A stretch of 5,888 bases of DNA, taken from contig JAGWRL010000187.1 in the NCBI GenBank assembly GCA_028876585.1, forward strand, positions 1-5,888, given 5' to 3'. The notes under the pieces were generated by a model. The model saw nothing but the letters and a program-made list of their open reading frames with translations. It had not been told where the DNA came from and did no database searches. The stretch is from Pseudomonadota bacterium. GTDB lineage: Bacteria > Pseudomonadota > Alphaproteobacteria > Rhizobiales > Beijerinckiaceae. Positions 5,521 through 5,888 of this stretch are shown one piece after another; position 1 is the first letter of the stretch; every line of letters begins with the position of its first letter. A program made the translations under genes and the position numbers.

Positions 5521-5888
5521 GACGCCTCGTCGGCGCTGGCGCGCAAGGTCGCGAAATCGACTTTCGACACCTCGATCACGGCGCGGGTGCGGGTGAACAC
5601 TTCGAGCTTGCGCAGAATCTCGGAGACATGCGCCTTCACCGTGGTTTCGGCGAGCTTCAGGTCATAGGCGATCTGTTTGTTCTGCAGGCCCGATTTGATC
5701 ATTTCGAGCACCAGCAATTGCTGCGGCGTCAGCGTGCGCAGCTTCTTGAGCACCTGGCCCTGCTCGGTCTCCGGCGCCTTTTCGGCGAGCTTGGCGCGCA
5801 TCTGCGGCGGCGCGTAGATCGAGCCGTTCAGCGCCGCCGAGATGGCGTCGGCGAGCTCCTGGCGCGAGGTCGATTTCGGGATGTAGCC
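5505..5888 (-). CDS. NarL/FixJ-family response regulator with LuxR-type HTH (partial, C-terminal part)
   Basis: The last 127 codons are inside the window; the frame stays open to base 5888 and the gene begins beyond it. The first visible residues, GYIPKSTSRQELADAISAALNGSIYAPP, are the end of a receiver domain, including the conserved lysine (IPKS) and the last helix. A linker follows, and then a LuxR-type helix-turn-helix (about visible residues 52-110): LTPQQLLVLEMIKSGLQNKQIAYDL and AETTVKAHVSEILRKLEV. The phospho-acceptor aspartate is off-window. The HTH wording resembles AgmR/ErbR/ExaE-type regulators, known from alcohol-oxidation control in Pseudomonas, but that is a resemblance only. An internal ATG at 5801 would give just the HTH part and is not the real start. 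The gene converges on the hybrid kinase and its TAG (5507-5505) lies inside the kinase's last codons. It is a plausible output partner of that kinase. Confidence 0.92.
   Translation of the reverse strand, partial: GYIPKSTSRQELADAISAALNGSIYAPPQMRAKLAEKAPETEQGQVLKKLRTLTPQQLLVLEMIKSGLQNKQIAYDLKLAETTVKAHVSEILRKLEVFTRTRAVIEVSKVDFATLRASADEASHARR

Noticed and set aside
5514..5526. Hairpin GGCGT/ACGCC at the kinase stop codon as a bidirectional terminator
   Set aside because: The stem is only 5 bp with a 3-base loop and no T-run on either side; it is too weak to call.

Overview
The window is GC-rich and tightly packed. Codon usage, the CTTGAC-type -35 element and the protein families point to an alphaproteobacterium, probably a Rhizobiales-type or methylotroph-like genome. 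That assignment is inferred from composition and gene style, not from a marker gene. Nothing suggests a mobile element, CRISPR array, tRNA or rRNA. Six protein genes are present, two of them cut by the window edges.

Left part (1-311): the 5' portion of a TetR/AcrR-type repressor gene on the minus strand, closest in style to the CecR (YbiH) group. It is preceded by a short AT-richer promoter region with a perfect 16-bp palindrome, a good candidate for an autoregulatory operator.

Middle part (312-2935): three consecutive genes from the SGNH-hydrolase superfamily. A secreted GDSL/SGNH esterase lies on the minus strand. Head-to-head with it on the plus strand is a two-gene unit, an SGNH-like protein followed one base later by a GSCFA-domain protein. 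The divergent start codons share the tetranucleotide CATG, so there is no intergenic space and the promoters must lie inside the opposite genes. Acyl ester removal or transfer on a glycan or lipid is a reasonable guess for this group, but no substrate can be read from the sequence.

Right part (2936-5888): a signalling module. A FIST-domain sensor protein (NosP-like) with a TTG start and a strong ribosome binding site overlaps by 4 bases a sensor-domain-free hybrid histidine kinase with a C-terminal receiver. Converging on it, with a 16-bp overlap of the coding ends, is a NarL/FixJ (LuxR-type) response regulator that runs off the window. The arrangement resembles the Pseudomonas aeruginosa PA1975 (nosP)-PA1976 (nahK/ercS') region, where a FIST hemoprotein senses nitric oxide and controls the adjacent kinase. 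The likely model is that the FIST protein supplies the input the kinase lacks, and that the kinase and the regulator form the output. Ligand, phosphotransfer route and target genes are inference.
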